DNA from: Wuchereria bancrofti
Lineage: Eukaryota > Nematoda > Chromadorea > Rhabditida > Onchocercidae
Reading direction: 5' to 3'
Length of the DNA stretch: 64,000 nt
Assembly (NCBI GenBank): GCA_005281725.1
Contig: SSBO01000012.1
Coordinates: 15,835,048-15,899,047 of the forward strand
Position numbers and translations under genes: made by a program. Each line of letters starts with the position of its first letter. The first letter of the stretch is position 1. The notes beneath the pieces are model-generated. The model was not told where the DNA came from. It worked only from the letters and a program-made list of their open reading frames with translations, and ran no database searches. Positions 37,101-48,046 of the stretch are shown piece after piece.

Positions 37101-40100
37101 ATCTTACAATTCACGACAAAGGATGACTGGAATAAGATTTCGTAAAAAGCTATCTATAAAAATAATCGAAATTCCTGATGATTCCATATTTCTGCTTGCC
37201 AATTCAGCAACAAAATTCTGTTTCAACACACAGATTACTAGGGAAAGATGATGAATATTTATTGGTGAGATGACCACAGTACTTGAAATTGCCACATTTC
37301 TTTGAACTAAAAACTGAGCTCTAGCATAATGGAGGTAGAAAAATAAAGTAGGTCATGCTGGTGGTGCCCGAAGGTTAATTTTTTCATCTTTTTTTTTGCA
37401 GATGATTTATAAGAATTCATTCTGAAAAGGAAATACTGCAGCTATCATAATTTGTTGCGACCAGACTACTATTAACCCCGATGGCAGTAGGATCAAAAAA
37501 AAAAAAACTTTTTGCAGTTAGGAACATATTTCAAATGCCACCATGCTTCTTTACCTAACTCACAATAGCGTAGAAGAATTAGAAAACACTCAGTACATTA
37601 CTGAATGATGTTGTTGACCGCTGAATTAAAAACTCGCCTTCCGGAAGTATAATTGAAAAAATTGTGCGTCCCTTTGTACAGTGCAAGTAAATCATTCAAT
37701 TCAGCCATAGATGTTTCGCTCATGCGGAAACCACTGTTTGTCAACTGGAATTAAATGCAATATTTCGACAAAGGGAACATTTTTCCTAATTTCAAAAGAT
37801 TTTTCTTACCGAAATGTTTTTACAATTCATTTGAAAGAGAAATTAAATTTGAATATATGACACAAAGAACAGCACAGTACCTCATTTGCCCTCGCAAATG
37901 CATAAGTCGGCAAGGTATAAGAATAAGTTCGTTTATCGCAATTTTTATGAGCTTTGAAGGATCGGATTGCACGTCTAGAAATATTAATTTATTAAAATTT
38001 TCTGTGAAGTGTCAAAAAAGAAAAAAAAAACACTTATTTACATTATGAATATTGTTAGAAGAATAAGTTCTCAGCATAACTGCAGTTAAGAAGGAATTAT
38101 GATTAGCACTAACGAAACATAATATTAAATCCATTCCCACTAAATAATCAAGAAAAACTGAAACATACCTAACACCCAGAACTCTGATTTCTTCAGGTAA
38201 ATGTGCGTTCAATTTATCAGTGGCTGTTTTTAGAAAATATTCGTGATTTTCTGGTGCTAGCCGCATAGAGCACATCTAAATTTCGAAAAAAAGATCACAA
38301 ACCGCAATAATGAAATTTTTCACTCCATTAAAAAATGAGACAATTACTTGAATTATACCTGCCGAGCTGCGGATACGGAACGATCTGTCCTAGCAGCTCT
38401 CTGAAATGCAAAACGAACTGGACTAAAAACATCATTCTCACAAATGTATCCGCATTTAGCCATCGCTTTGAACAATTCGCCCTCAATTGTGGGAAAATCT
38501 TTTTGCACCTGTAAATAATCCAAACTCATCTATATCCAAGTGCAACATAAGTTTGAGTAAATAATCAAGATATCGGTGTACACTCAAAGATTCTTAACCT
38601 CCAAGACTATAACATAATAAATTTCTGTTTGCCTAAGATCCGAAATTAATTTTTCTGTCACCCATCCTTTGTCAGTGGAGAATTTGACACTATGACCAGG
38701 TATTGCCAATATTGTACATTAACATCACAAACTCCCAATTCATAAAACAGAGGCCTCATACATTGATTTAGACCAATACAAAGCTAAAAAGTGAAAACTG
38801 AAATAATTCAAACAAGAGCGTTAAAGCATAAAAATAATTTGTTGCAGCCATTACATGCAAGAAGTCAATTGTGAGCTTCTGACAATTATTTAATTTCAAG
38901 TCCATTCATTTCACATTTTCTATTTTCTAACTTATATGGCGTGATATTGCAGCATAAATTATAAAGAAACCAAAATAAAGAAAGCGGTAAGTGTTAATAA
39001 TGTCCGAATCTAAACCATGAAGCAGTGAAAAACATATGTTCATGAACAATGAATAACCATGAACAATGTTCATGCATGAAATCAGATGGTTTCAGTGTGT
39101 GAGCAGTGAAAAACATATGTTTGCAGAATTATATATTGATCCCTTATTTTTGCAAAAAGTAACTCATCAACCCTTTGATCTACGCAAAAATTGTAAACAG
39201 TGAGGTAAACAAAGTTCTTTTTTTTTAAGTAAAATAGAGTAAAATAAAATAAAGGTAAAAAAATATTGAATCAAATATATATAGATAGACCACATATAAT
39301 TTCTACTTTCATTATGCTTTTTTTCAACTACGTTTACTAACAACTTGCACTGAGGTTACCAAAGTTTTTCTGAAGTAAAATAAAACAGAGGTAAAAAATA
39401 CTGAATCAAGAATGTATATAACAAGAATCTCAAAAATGCAAGTTTTTCAAAAAACAAAGACATATTACAAAGTAAGTCACTCGGCGTCGACCCTTAAAAA
39501 CTGTGGATTACCGAGAAGCACAACATACCATACAATGACTCTATGTACTAAGGACCATAAAATCACGCAAAATTAAAGTTCGAATAGAATAAATATCTTC
39601 AGAAAGCTAATAATGTCTTTACCTGCATACCATTGTACTTCTTGCCTTGATATGCCAGCAGCAATGCGTAAGAATATTCTTTTCTTCTGCTCTTCCTTAC
39701 AGGCTCATCTATAAGTATTATGGACAACAAATTTTTAGATGGCAGAGAATTATATATCAATTTACAAATGAGTTTTGAAAACAGTAATGCTTGAAAAAAA
39801 AAGAAAGGGTTCTAATAACGAGTAAAGATAAGTGGCTAATATGCTAAAACTAGCAATCGCAACAAGGACACAAAAATGACTAGAAATTTTTCAGCATTGT
39901 GTGTCTCAAACCCAAAATTATGCGAGTTCTAAAAGATAACTTATCCTAGACTAAAGAGCTCCAGACATGGTATCTATGCCATTAATAGAATGAAGTCAAC
40001 AAATTTCAAAGCCAGTACAAAAAAAACTAACCACTAATATCACCAGCTGAATCAGCGGGAGTCGGCGGGAGCAGAGAAGCATCCATCCAGTTATCCTTCA

Positions 40101-40260
40101 CCTGTTTTGCTTTTCTTAGTACATTTCGCAGGCAATCACTGACATTTTTTAGCATCAAACCTGAAAATGTACATACTAACAGTGCCAATATAGAACTGCT
40201 AGCGCTCTTCCCGTCTCCAAAAAATCTCACTAGCAAGAATATAAAATCACCCAAATCCAT
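34186..40260 (-). CDS. PUS1: tRNA pseudouridine synthase (TruA family, PUS1-like)
   Basis: Twelve exons join in phase to 515 residues: 40260-40032, 39708-39623, 38508-38359, 38275-38169, 37974-37881, 37744-37638, 35989-35832, 35742-35672, 35390-35364 (27 bases), 35299-35109, 34754-34646, 34404-34186. PUS1 isomerises uridine to pseudouridine in tRNAs and some other RNAs, in nucleus and mitochondria. Landmarks: YALLLAYQGKKYNGMQ, the catalytic Asp in ARTDRSVSA (about residue 147, near 38394), HLPEEIRVLGV, CDKRTYSYTLPTYAFA, LYKGTHNFFNYTSG, ITGQSFMLHQIRKMIG, then DVPKAPGLGLVLD. The family motif usually reads RTDKG; here it is RTDRS. Intron 6 (37637-35990) needs a GC donor to stay in frame. The N-terminal 78 residues and the Lys/Glu/Ser-rich tail are not conserved family parts. 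The gene is split by several long introns. Confidence 0.92.
38985..39420. repeat. Short dispersed direct repeats in PUS1 intron 2
   Basis: AGCAGTGAAAAACATATGTT occurs at about 39021 and 39101, with several GAACAATG/TTCATG repeats between. A second pair (AGTAAAATAAAA...AGGTAAAAAA) lies near 39229 and 39372. They look like local duplications in intron sequence. Confidence 0.5.
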
Positions 40261-41071
40261 TTCTCCCTCGCAATCAATCCCTCATAAGTACTGCTGGTAT
40301 CTTTTTAATATCTTGAGCTCCGATCCAGCAAAGTTGATTACATAATTTCATAAAATACAACTCAACTGAGATTAAATTCCTTTACCTATCTCAACTCTCC
40401 TTCAAATTTCTTCACATTTTCTGTAAATGTCTGATAAAATCGCTCTACCAAAGTGGTAGTGGTGATCTAAACTGTTACCTTTATTTCTTATTTCAAATGG
40501 TAAAACACTGGAAGCAAAAGAATATGCACGACCCAGTGGTTAACTTATTGTCCAGAAAACTAAAGTATAATATAGACAAAACTTAATTAATGAAGTATGT
40601 TAAATAAAAACAGTAGCGTACGGAATAGAATGAAAAGAGCTGGATAAGCAACTAGTGGAATACATTTGGAATAGCAACAACATCTTTGAAAACACTGTCA
40701 AACGGGGCAAAACCATAAGAGCAGATTAAGCAAAGTGCAGACAAGACTGTGGAAAAAGTTTTATACGAATTTCGGAGTAAGTATTTGGAAACAGCTTTAC
40801 AACGGCAATAACATCATGTTTTCCACAGTCAGTAAAAACTGAAAGTATAATTAAAATAAATTAACTGAGCACTGTTCATTAGAACAGTACAACAGTGCTT
40901 TCCGGGAAAAATGTTTTCTAGATGCGAACAATAAAGTAATGCTGAGAAATAAAATAGGAAATAACTTCTTCCTCAGGTATGAGCCCTAACATGATAATTA
41001 GTGCCTTGACGGAAACAAAACTGTTCCAACGACTTTCCCAAATCAAATTACATTTCATATTTCTTAACACA
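40261..41071. other. Spacer between the SYM-2-like gene and PUS1
   Basis: About 0.8 kb separating the 3' end of the hnRNP gene from the first PUS1 ATG. No exon is supported. No long pyrimidine-rich acceptor immediately before 40260 stands out. Confidence 0.45.
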
Positions 41072-44000
41072 TCACCAAGTTGTACGTGTTGGTTCACCCC
41101 AATCACGACCATATTTTGACTGACGACCTTCGTACTGATCATTGTAGTACTGCAAAAAACTCATGATAATGATAATGTAAAAAGAACCTATGATTTTTTT
41201 CAGTTCAACTTATGGAATACTAATAATAGTGTCGAAATATTTAAAAACTATTCAAAAAAATTCTGCCAACAATTTAGATCCAAACATGAAGAATGATCAA
41301 ACGACATCAATAACGACAGAAAGCTCACCTGCTGTCCGCCAACTCCACTTGCATAGGCAGCTTCTTCATCTAAAAAAATGGAAAATTTTAATCAGAATAT
41401 TGCAGAGAAAATTCGACAATTTTCGTTTCTTCGCTTCTTTAAAAAATGAAGAACAAGTCTTCCTTAATAGCAGTTTGTGGCATTGAAAGAATTAAAGATA
41501 ACCAATAACTGCAACCACTGACGCCCTAATTATGATTTAAATTTTTCTCAATAATGATATCGACAAAATTTTCAAGGCGACATACCTAATGTTTATGACT
41601 GTTGAAAAAAGGTGATAAAAAATAAAAACGACCAACTCGTATACAATGATTCATTCAAGAATAAATTTAAACAAACAAGAAAAAAAAAGGAAAAAACAAA
41701 AAAACAAGGATGGATCCTTATGTAAAGATAAAGTTTGGACAACAGTTCTTGACTGGAAGCTAAAATATTTTCTCCGAATAAATGAGATTTTGCAGCAGGT
41801 AACGGAAACATTACCTTCAGCAAAAGAGCTATACAGTGGACGAGGAGCTGCTGTTAGACGGGTAGGTGCTCCGCTTACTGTGCGGAATGTTACTGTTTTA
41901 ATCGGATGAGGAATATTTGTTGCAGGAAATAACTCGATGTATCTGAAGAAAAAAAGACATCATTAAGTTATGAAATAGGAAATCGGGACTCAAAAAACCA
42001 GAATGAAAAATTCGGCACAGATAAATCATTTAAATGTTATGAGCATATAAGAAACCGGAAATGAAAACAGCTCGGTCCTCAATGCAATGCCTTTGTATTT
42101 ATTCTTCCTTTGGTTGGTGCACACCAAGCACAATTAACTTGGAAAGGACCAACAATACTGAACAATTTGAGAAGTATAAAATTAAGCTTCGAAAGCTTAA
42201 GATCTCGAGTAAAACTATCTTTAACGACGATTACTTTGGAAGTAGAGCAGTAGTAGCAAATAGTTCCAACAACATCATTATTCATAATTTTATATTTTCT
42301 AACATTTTATGAGACTTGCATCGTTCTTGTATTTTCATATATCGCTGGTAAAAAAACTGGTTCTTCAAAATAGATCAATTTTCAGTTTGTAATCTGTAGA
42401 TCTTCAAACTCCTGTCTGCTTTAATTATGGATGAATGTCTGGAATCCAGTTATATTGTAATTCCAAGATTTTTTACCTACTTTTGTCGTTCCGTGCAATT
42501 GTGTTCAATAAGCAACAACAGTGGGGGACTGTACTCAGTATACAATTTCACCTTAAGGACACCAAAGGCACCGGATTGAGGGTCGAGTAATTTTCTACTG
42601 CTCCATACCTGCCCTTGATTTTCCCATTCAGTGGTGCTTGATGGTCCTGCTACACTTCCCTTTTCTACACATTTTTCATTATTTGCCTGCACTGCCTTCT
42701 CGCTCTTTATCTTTTCCATCTCGCTACCTATAACCATTTCAAGAATTCCATTTGCGGCAGACATTTCTTTCAACTTCATAATATATCTCCCAGACGCTTC
42801 TCCTTGCAGGTTTTTCGTTTTCTCAGAAGCTTCTGCAGTACACAACCGATTTAATGAGTGTTCCTCAGTTTTCCCAACAAGCCCCTCAACTCTTACTTGT
42901 TTCGTTACTTTTCCTAAATTATGTTGCCCTTACTCCTTCCATTTCTTCTGTTGCACTTTTTTCAACGCTATCTCAAAAAATCTCGATGATATCGCATCCT
43001 TTTTCGCAGCATTTCCTTCGAACAACTCCTCTTCTACTTCTCGTTCAAAATCTTTCAAATTAGTTTCCTCTTCCAGCATATTCTGTGTTTTTTTTTGCAA
43101 TGTTTTCCTTTTTTTCAAATGTCTGAATTCTTTAAAATCCCTTTTCATGTGTTCGTATTTGTTTGCATAAAGCAGCATAACCATTTGATTCTCCTTCTTC
43201 ATTGCTCTCCTCTTTGGTAATAACATTTTGGTGTCTTCAAAAATCCTCGTGCATTTTCGCTTCTTAATTATAAAAAAGTAGTTACTGATATAAAAACATT
43301 CAAAGCTTTTTAGAACCTTCTCGTTTTTTGAAATGGTTTTTCATCCTCGTTCCAAAAACAGCGTATCCGTGGGGAGCGGCCAGGTACTTCAATCCATCAT
43401 AAAACTTTGCTATTTGAACTGACCAATGATATTCTAATCAGTTTCTTTTTTCAAATTTTAGCTCAACCACCGACATTGCAAGCGCATCTCTGATTTGACT
43501 GCATATGACTCGTTTTTGTCCAGTAATATAAATTCGATTAAAAAAGGCGCCTCTAACTTTGACACATGATTTATGGCGAAAATAGTCAGACAAAGGCCAC
43601 CTAAAAGCAATCCTGAAAATTCATAACATCACCAATAAATGCTCACGATAAAATGTTTCTATCGATTACCTCGTGCCCATATTGTTTTTGTTACGTGACA
43701 GTGCCTCTCGAGCTTCCGCCATTGTTGAAAAAGTCACCAGTGCATCACCCGAAAGACGACGCTCTTCGTTATAACCAAGCTTAATTTCGACGCAATTCAG
43801 AGGTCGGAAAAACTCTTCAATATCGAGCGTAGTGACACTGTATGGTAAACCTCAAAATGCATCTTATTAATAGAAGTCATGATTAATAACAATAATAATA
43901 ATAATAATAATGGCAATAAATAAATAATAATAGCAATAGATAATAGTAGCAATAGGTGATAATAATAATCAATAATAATAGCAATTAATAATAATGGTAA

Positions 44001-45926
44001 TAATATTAAATACTAGCAAAAAGATATAGAATACTTGGCTTGCGAATAAATCTTGGTTAATACAATTTGTATATGGATCTAACGAACCTCTATAATTTAT
44101 ACTCACAAATAGACCTCACAAATTGTTTATCTTTACAAATTTGGCAAAATATTAACAAAAGACTTACCTCGCATGAAAACCTTAACGGTAGGGTCATACA
44201 TTGCTTCATCAAATTCTGGATCATACCGTGCACTATATCGGTAATAACGATCCCTCTCATAATACGGGCGATCGTACGGCGATGGACGTGGATGTAGGCT
44301 TGAAAGCCTTATTGGTCCACCGTAGCGACCATAATCTGCATATCTACAAAGTTTATTTTTCACCTTTTGTCAAAGTTATTCGGTGTATCACAGAAGCCTT
44401 GAGAAAACTAAACCATACTCCGCTTAATTCCATCATCGAACCTGATTTGCAAATAGTGACAAAACAGCAATGTAGTGTTTTCATTTTCGGATAAAAAGAG
44501 TTACAGAAAATTAACAGAAACACCTGTCTCGAAATCGAAAGTCAAGTGTCGGACTTATTCCACGCAGTGGGACTGGTCCACTAGTTGGTGGTGGTATACC
44601 CCGTGCAGCGTAATAGCTATTGTCCATTTCATCTGCCGAACTACGGAAAACTTCAACATATCTAAAATAACCATTATGGAAGCAGCTCGTATTCCATAAA
44701 TCAAAAGTACTTTGCTTTCTTTTCTTAAATTTCAGGAAATTAAAGTTTGAATAACTTCAGTTTATAGGAAACAAACACTAATAAGCAATAATAAATTGGT
44801 CATAATTTCCGTAAGAAACTTACGCTAAACAAAGATGACGCCGGATCCCTAGTAGCCAAATGGCCACTGTTCAGTTCCGACCCTACCAACAAACACAAAT
44901 TTTACCTGCCCAGAATTGAAAATTTGCAAATTCCCCAACAGAATTCCCATACCTTGAACCCATGTAGTTTTTGCTTCTTTCCAAAGCCAATTCTGCGTAT
45001 TCTTTGGTTGCCAACCGTACGAATGCCTCCCCTGAAGGTCGACCCCCCGGTTCTTTGTCGATTACCGCATCCGCTACTTCGAGGCCTATATTCCCATTAA
45101 AACACATTACCACTCTCATACCAAACTACCGCTTACCGGTCCTTTAATTCTGTTCGGGGATGACATATAACTCTGACAATCAACTGTACAAGGCCACGAA
45201 AATTATATTTGGCTTGTTTTCGCAAAAACAATAAAGTTCCAGTTAACTCGAAAATTCTTAATTGCATAGAAAAGTACGGCTAATTATTTAATTTAGATCA
45301 AAGTCTAACGTGGGTAGAAAGAAACCTGAAAAGAATTCCTTGATGTCATCGATCGTTGCACTATATGGCAGACCCCGAAGACGGACAACGAAGTTGCTAG
45401 CATAGCGACTCTCCACATCCCCACCACTACCTTTGATCACACCATGACGTATCATCATTAACAGCTCCGCATCACTAACGCTGAATACTGTAAAAATTTC
45501 ATGAGAAGACAAATGAAGTTAAGACATTAAATTAAAAATGAACTAGGGCGGACTATCACGATTAATAATTATAAGTTTTTGTTTGCTGCGAGGACTTCGT
45601 AGCACAAAACATTCCGCCAATTTTGTTCATACCTTCAATGTAGCGTCCATTTATTTCATTACGATCAAGTTTTTGAGCTTCTTTAACAGCTTCCTGATCA
45701 TTGAGCTCCACATAACACTCTCCACTTGCCCGACCATTGGATGTCAGCGTGAAAGTTATCGACTTTGCATTCAAACCGAAAAAAAAAAAACTGTATCAAA
45801 GAAACCAAATACTAGTATCTCAAAAATCGTTTATTTTAGAAAACCTTGGAGAAAGTCTCGAACATCCTGCTCTTTAGCGGCAAACGGAAGTCCACGTAGT
45901 CGTATATAGTTCGTATCCGGATTCAT
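41072..45926 (-). CDS. sym-2: hnRNP F/H-type RNA-binding protein with three RRMs (SYM-2-like)
   Basis: Ten exons: 45926-45845, about 45790-45633, 45487-45326, 45085-44953, 44661-44524, 44343-44168, 43850-43670, 41942-41815, 41369-41329, 41149-41072; about 425 residues. Three quasi-RRMs are visible, each opening with an R-G-L-P-type strand: YIRLRGLPFAAKEQDVRDF, VVRLRGLPYSATIDDIKEFF and RGLPYSVTTLDIEEFF; the matching second halves are GRASGECYVEL, GGRPSGEAFVRL and ERRLSGDALVTF, each ending in RYIE, RYVEVF or RYIELF. Between RRM2 and RRM3 lies an Arg/Tyr/Pro-rich linker (YDRPYYERDRYYRY). This architecture is that of hnRNP F/H/GRSF1 and worm SYM-2, which bind G-rich RNA and regulate splicing. Exon 2 cannot be joined in frame as written: its acceptor is followed by 12 Ts, one short for correct phase. 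Intron 7 holds unexplained coding-like sequence. Confidence 0.88.
42477..43291 (-). other. Coding-like block inside SYM-2-like intron 7
   Basis: On the minus strand one frame is open from an ATATCAG acceptor (about 43291) to a TAG at 42477-42479, except for a single TAA at 42930-42932. The product would be rich in Lys and Glu (EEETNLKDFEREVEEELFEG), coiled-coil-like in its first half, and more mixed later (WSSRKLLDPQSGAFGVLKVK). The block has higher base complexity than neighbouring intron sequence and gives a 179-codon shadow ORF on the + strand. Phases at both ends fit inclusion between exons 7 and 8 of the host gene (acceptor at 43291; donor GTAGGT at about 42482). It may be a pseudogene, an unusual alternative exon with a stop, or an inserted gene fragment. 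I do not recognise the sequence. Confidence 0.4.
43437..43612 (-). other. Possible alternative 3' terminal exon of the SYM-2-like gene
   Basis: Only about 57 bases after exon 7 an ATTTTCAG acceptor opens a 57-codon frame that continues the exon 7 phase and ends in TGA. The reading includes RWPLSDYFRHKSCVK and VICSQIRDALAMS. Used as a last exon it would give a protein ending after RRM3 without the YIELFP tail. It matches no family I know; chance openness of this length in AT-rich DNA is possible. Confidence 0.3.
43880..44012. repeat. AAT/ATA trinucleotide microsatellite in SYM-2-like intron 6
   Basis: A run of AATAATAAT with interruptions (AATAGCAAT, AATGGTAAT) spans about 130 bases between exons 6 and 7. 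Confidence 0.85.
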
Positions 45927-46461
45927 AATCCAAATTTATTAAAATAAAACCTGAAAGGAAACAATGGTTCAGATAAGTGACGTACATAACGCAACATAAA
46001 TGATCGACTACATATAGAAAATATGAATGGATGAATATGATACAATGATTGCGACTACAGTTAAGTCGCTTAGAGAATTCATTATAACCAACACAGGAAA
46101 TGAGAATAAAGCAGATCGCAGAGAACGATCGATACCTTCAGCTATGGAAAGAGAATTTGTTCTTCATGACAACCGCACCGATGAAATCTCTTCAAGAGCA
46201 TGCACTAACTGTACAGCGCGATAACACGATTTTACAGGTTAATGACCATTGAATGAACAAAGTTCTTTCGGGCAACGAGTCTGGTTTTTAAGTCTTTTAG
46301 AACCAAGCAAGTTTAAGGGACGATACATATATGACAGCAAAGGGTCATTTGGGGTCAGCCACATCACGTTAGTGAAATTATTTCGTTTGACCATTCCCTC
46401 ATTTCATATCAGAAAAAGCATTCGAAATTCAGTGTGATACTACCTATTAAAAAACACAAAA
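45927..46461. other. Region upstream of the SYM-2-like gene
   Basis: Likely contains the promoter and 5' UTR of the minus-strand hnRNP gene. No TATA-like or trans-splice signal can be picked out with confidence. The 65-codon + strand reading at 46027-46224 lacks support. Confidence 0.4.
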
Positions 46462-46635
46462 AACCACTCACTTAAAAGAGGTTTTTGATTCCCGTCATAA
46501 TAATATGTCTTTTTGATAGTACTGTGGTATACATCCATATAAGATTCATGTCTGCAATGCTGTGCTATGCAAAAATATGATACAATATGAGTTTTATAAT
46601 TTTTCGCATAATTGCAGTAAGATGATCTGTTTACA
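46462..46635. repeat. 174-base segment repeated exactly across an assembly gap (copy 1)
   Basis: Identical to 46657-46830. The 21 Ns at 46636-46656 separate the two copies. Identical sequence on both sides of a short gap is the usual sign that two contig ends overlap and were not merged. Confidence 0.9.
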
Positions 46636-46656
46636 NNNNNNNNNNNNNNNNNNNNN
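46636..46656. other. Assembly gap of 21 Ns
   Basis: Run of N between two identical 174-base segments. The true sequence probably contains the segment once and no gap. Confidence 0.95.
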
Positions 46657-46830
46657 AACCACTCACTTAAAAGAGGTTTTTGATTCCCGTCATAATAATA
46701 TGTCTTTTTGATAGTACTGTGGTATACATCCATATAAGATTCATGTCTGCAATGCTGTGCTATGCAAAAATATGATACAATATGAGTTTTATAATTTTTC
46801 GCATAATTGCAGTAAGATGATCTGTTTACA
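46657..46830. repeat. 174-base segment repeated exactly across an assembly gap (copy 2)
   Basis: Second copy of 46462-46635 in direct orientation. A 144-codon minus-strand reading that spans both copies and the gap is an artefact of this structure. Confidence 0.9.
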
Positions 46831-48046
46831 GCGTTGAGATGTCTTTTGTTATGATTTTTTTTTTGCCATATCATTTTTTTGCTGGTTTATTATTAATTGT
46901 ATGAACAATAACATGCCCTTTTATATGATACTAACTACCACTGTGACCAGCGATTGTTAGTGACTCTCCAGTAGACGACATCATTTCCATTACATGTATG
47001 GATAACGAAAATTTTGTCGACAAACTTGCCAAAAAATTTCATTAGGTCATATCTTTAACGAAAAAGTAGATGTATGACACCTTGTTTAGCATGCTTTACA
47101 GTAGCAAGAATATGATTTCATTTTCACAAAAAACCATCTATCTTTATGAGAAATTAACATGGAAAATCTTGCCTTAATACACTCAGCACTGCTTTTTTAG
47201 TCTCCTAATCCACCTTCCTCTTTATCCTTTACCACTGCTTCAGTTCCATCGATTTTGAAAACCCCAGAAATCATTTTTTTGCAAAAGATTGAGTTCAAAT
47301 ACACCATCTAAACAATTATTTATGATAAACATTGCGATATCAAGTTATCTGAAAACTACAAAACTGTTCAGATGATCTCTTCAAATAGAATTATTTCATG
47401 TTCATTGGTTTTTGTGTTGACTACCATTAGCAGGTTTTAAATTTGGAAACTTTATGCAAGGAAGGGGATAAAACTGCCATAAATTGAACAAAGCCGTTCA
47501 ACATCGACAAAAGTCTCTAGTGATAAAAGGAAAAATAAATGCTCGAAAAATAATAAAAGGATATATGTTAATTTTAATTAAAATGTTATTTACAAATGCA
47601 AAAATCAGTACAGAATGTAGGGACTGCTCCATCAATTTTCTTTATCTTTTATTACAGCATTTACAAAACTCGAGTGTTGGAAATCGAGGTGCAAATTCAT
47701 AGATACTATGATAACTCATATGAATGAAAATAATCAAATTTTAGAGAAAAAAGCACAGTACATTTTTGTTCGCTAAGCCTGAGAAATGAATGAAAACAAA
47801 TATTAGGATCGGAAATGTTACTGAAAGCTGAAATTCAGAATATCTTGAAAATATTAGAAATGTATAAGGGACATTTTCTGAGCGCAGAAGGCAAAGGAAA
47901 AGTAACTAATTTCAGCAAAACATCTGCGCTTAAAGCTAGTAATAATACTCAGATCAGTCAGTTACAAATCAGAGATTCATCATGAGACTGGAAGATCATG
48001 GAAGATGGCAACAAAAAATTGAGTTAAAGAACTAGTAAGTGCCTAA
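46831..48046. other. Intergenic region, nothing recognised
   Basis: About 1.2 kb of AT-rich sequence between the 3' end of the unknown gene at 48047 and the gap region. The + strand 72-codon reading at 47484 has no splice context or recognisable content. Confidence 0.5.

Noticed and set aside
38640..38790. Minus-strand open stretch in PUS1 intron 2 (reading with LNQCMRPLFYELG)
   Set aside because: PUS1 exons 2 and 3 join in phase without it and the family has no counterpart; probably chance.
42631..43170. 179-codon + strand ORF, the longest in the window
   Set aside because: Its Phe/Ser/Cys-rich composition is what the complement of a Lys/Glu-rich minus-strand reading gives; the minus frame is the better candidate.
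46440..46874. 144-codon minus-strand ORF spanning the N gap
   Set aside because: It consists of the same reading twice, from the two identical 174-base contig ends, with unknown residues between.
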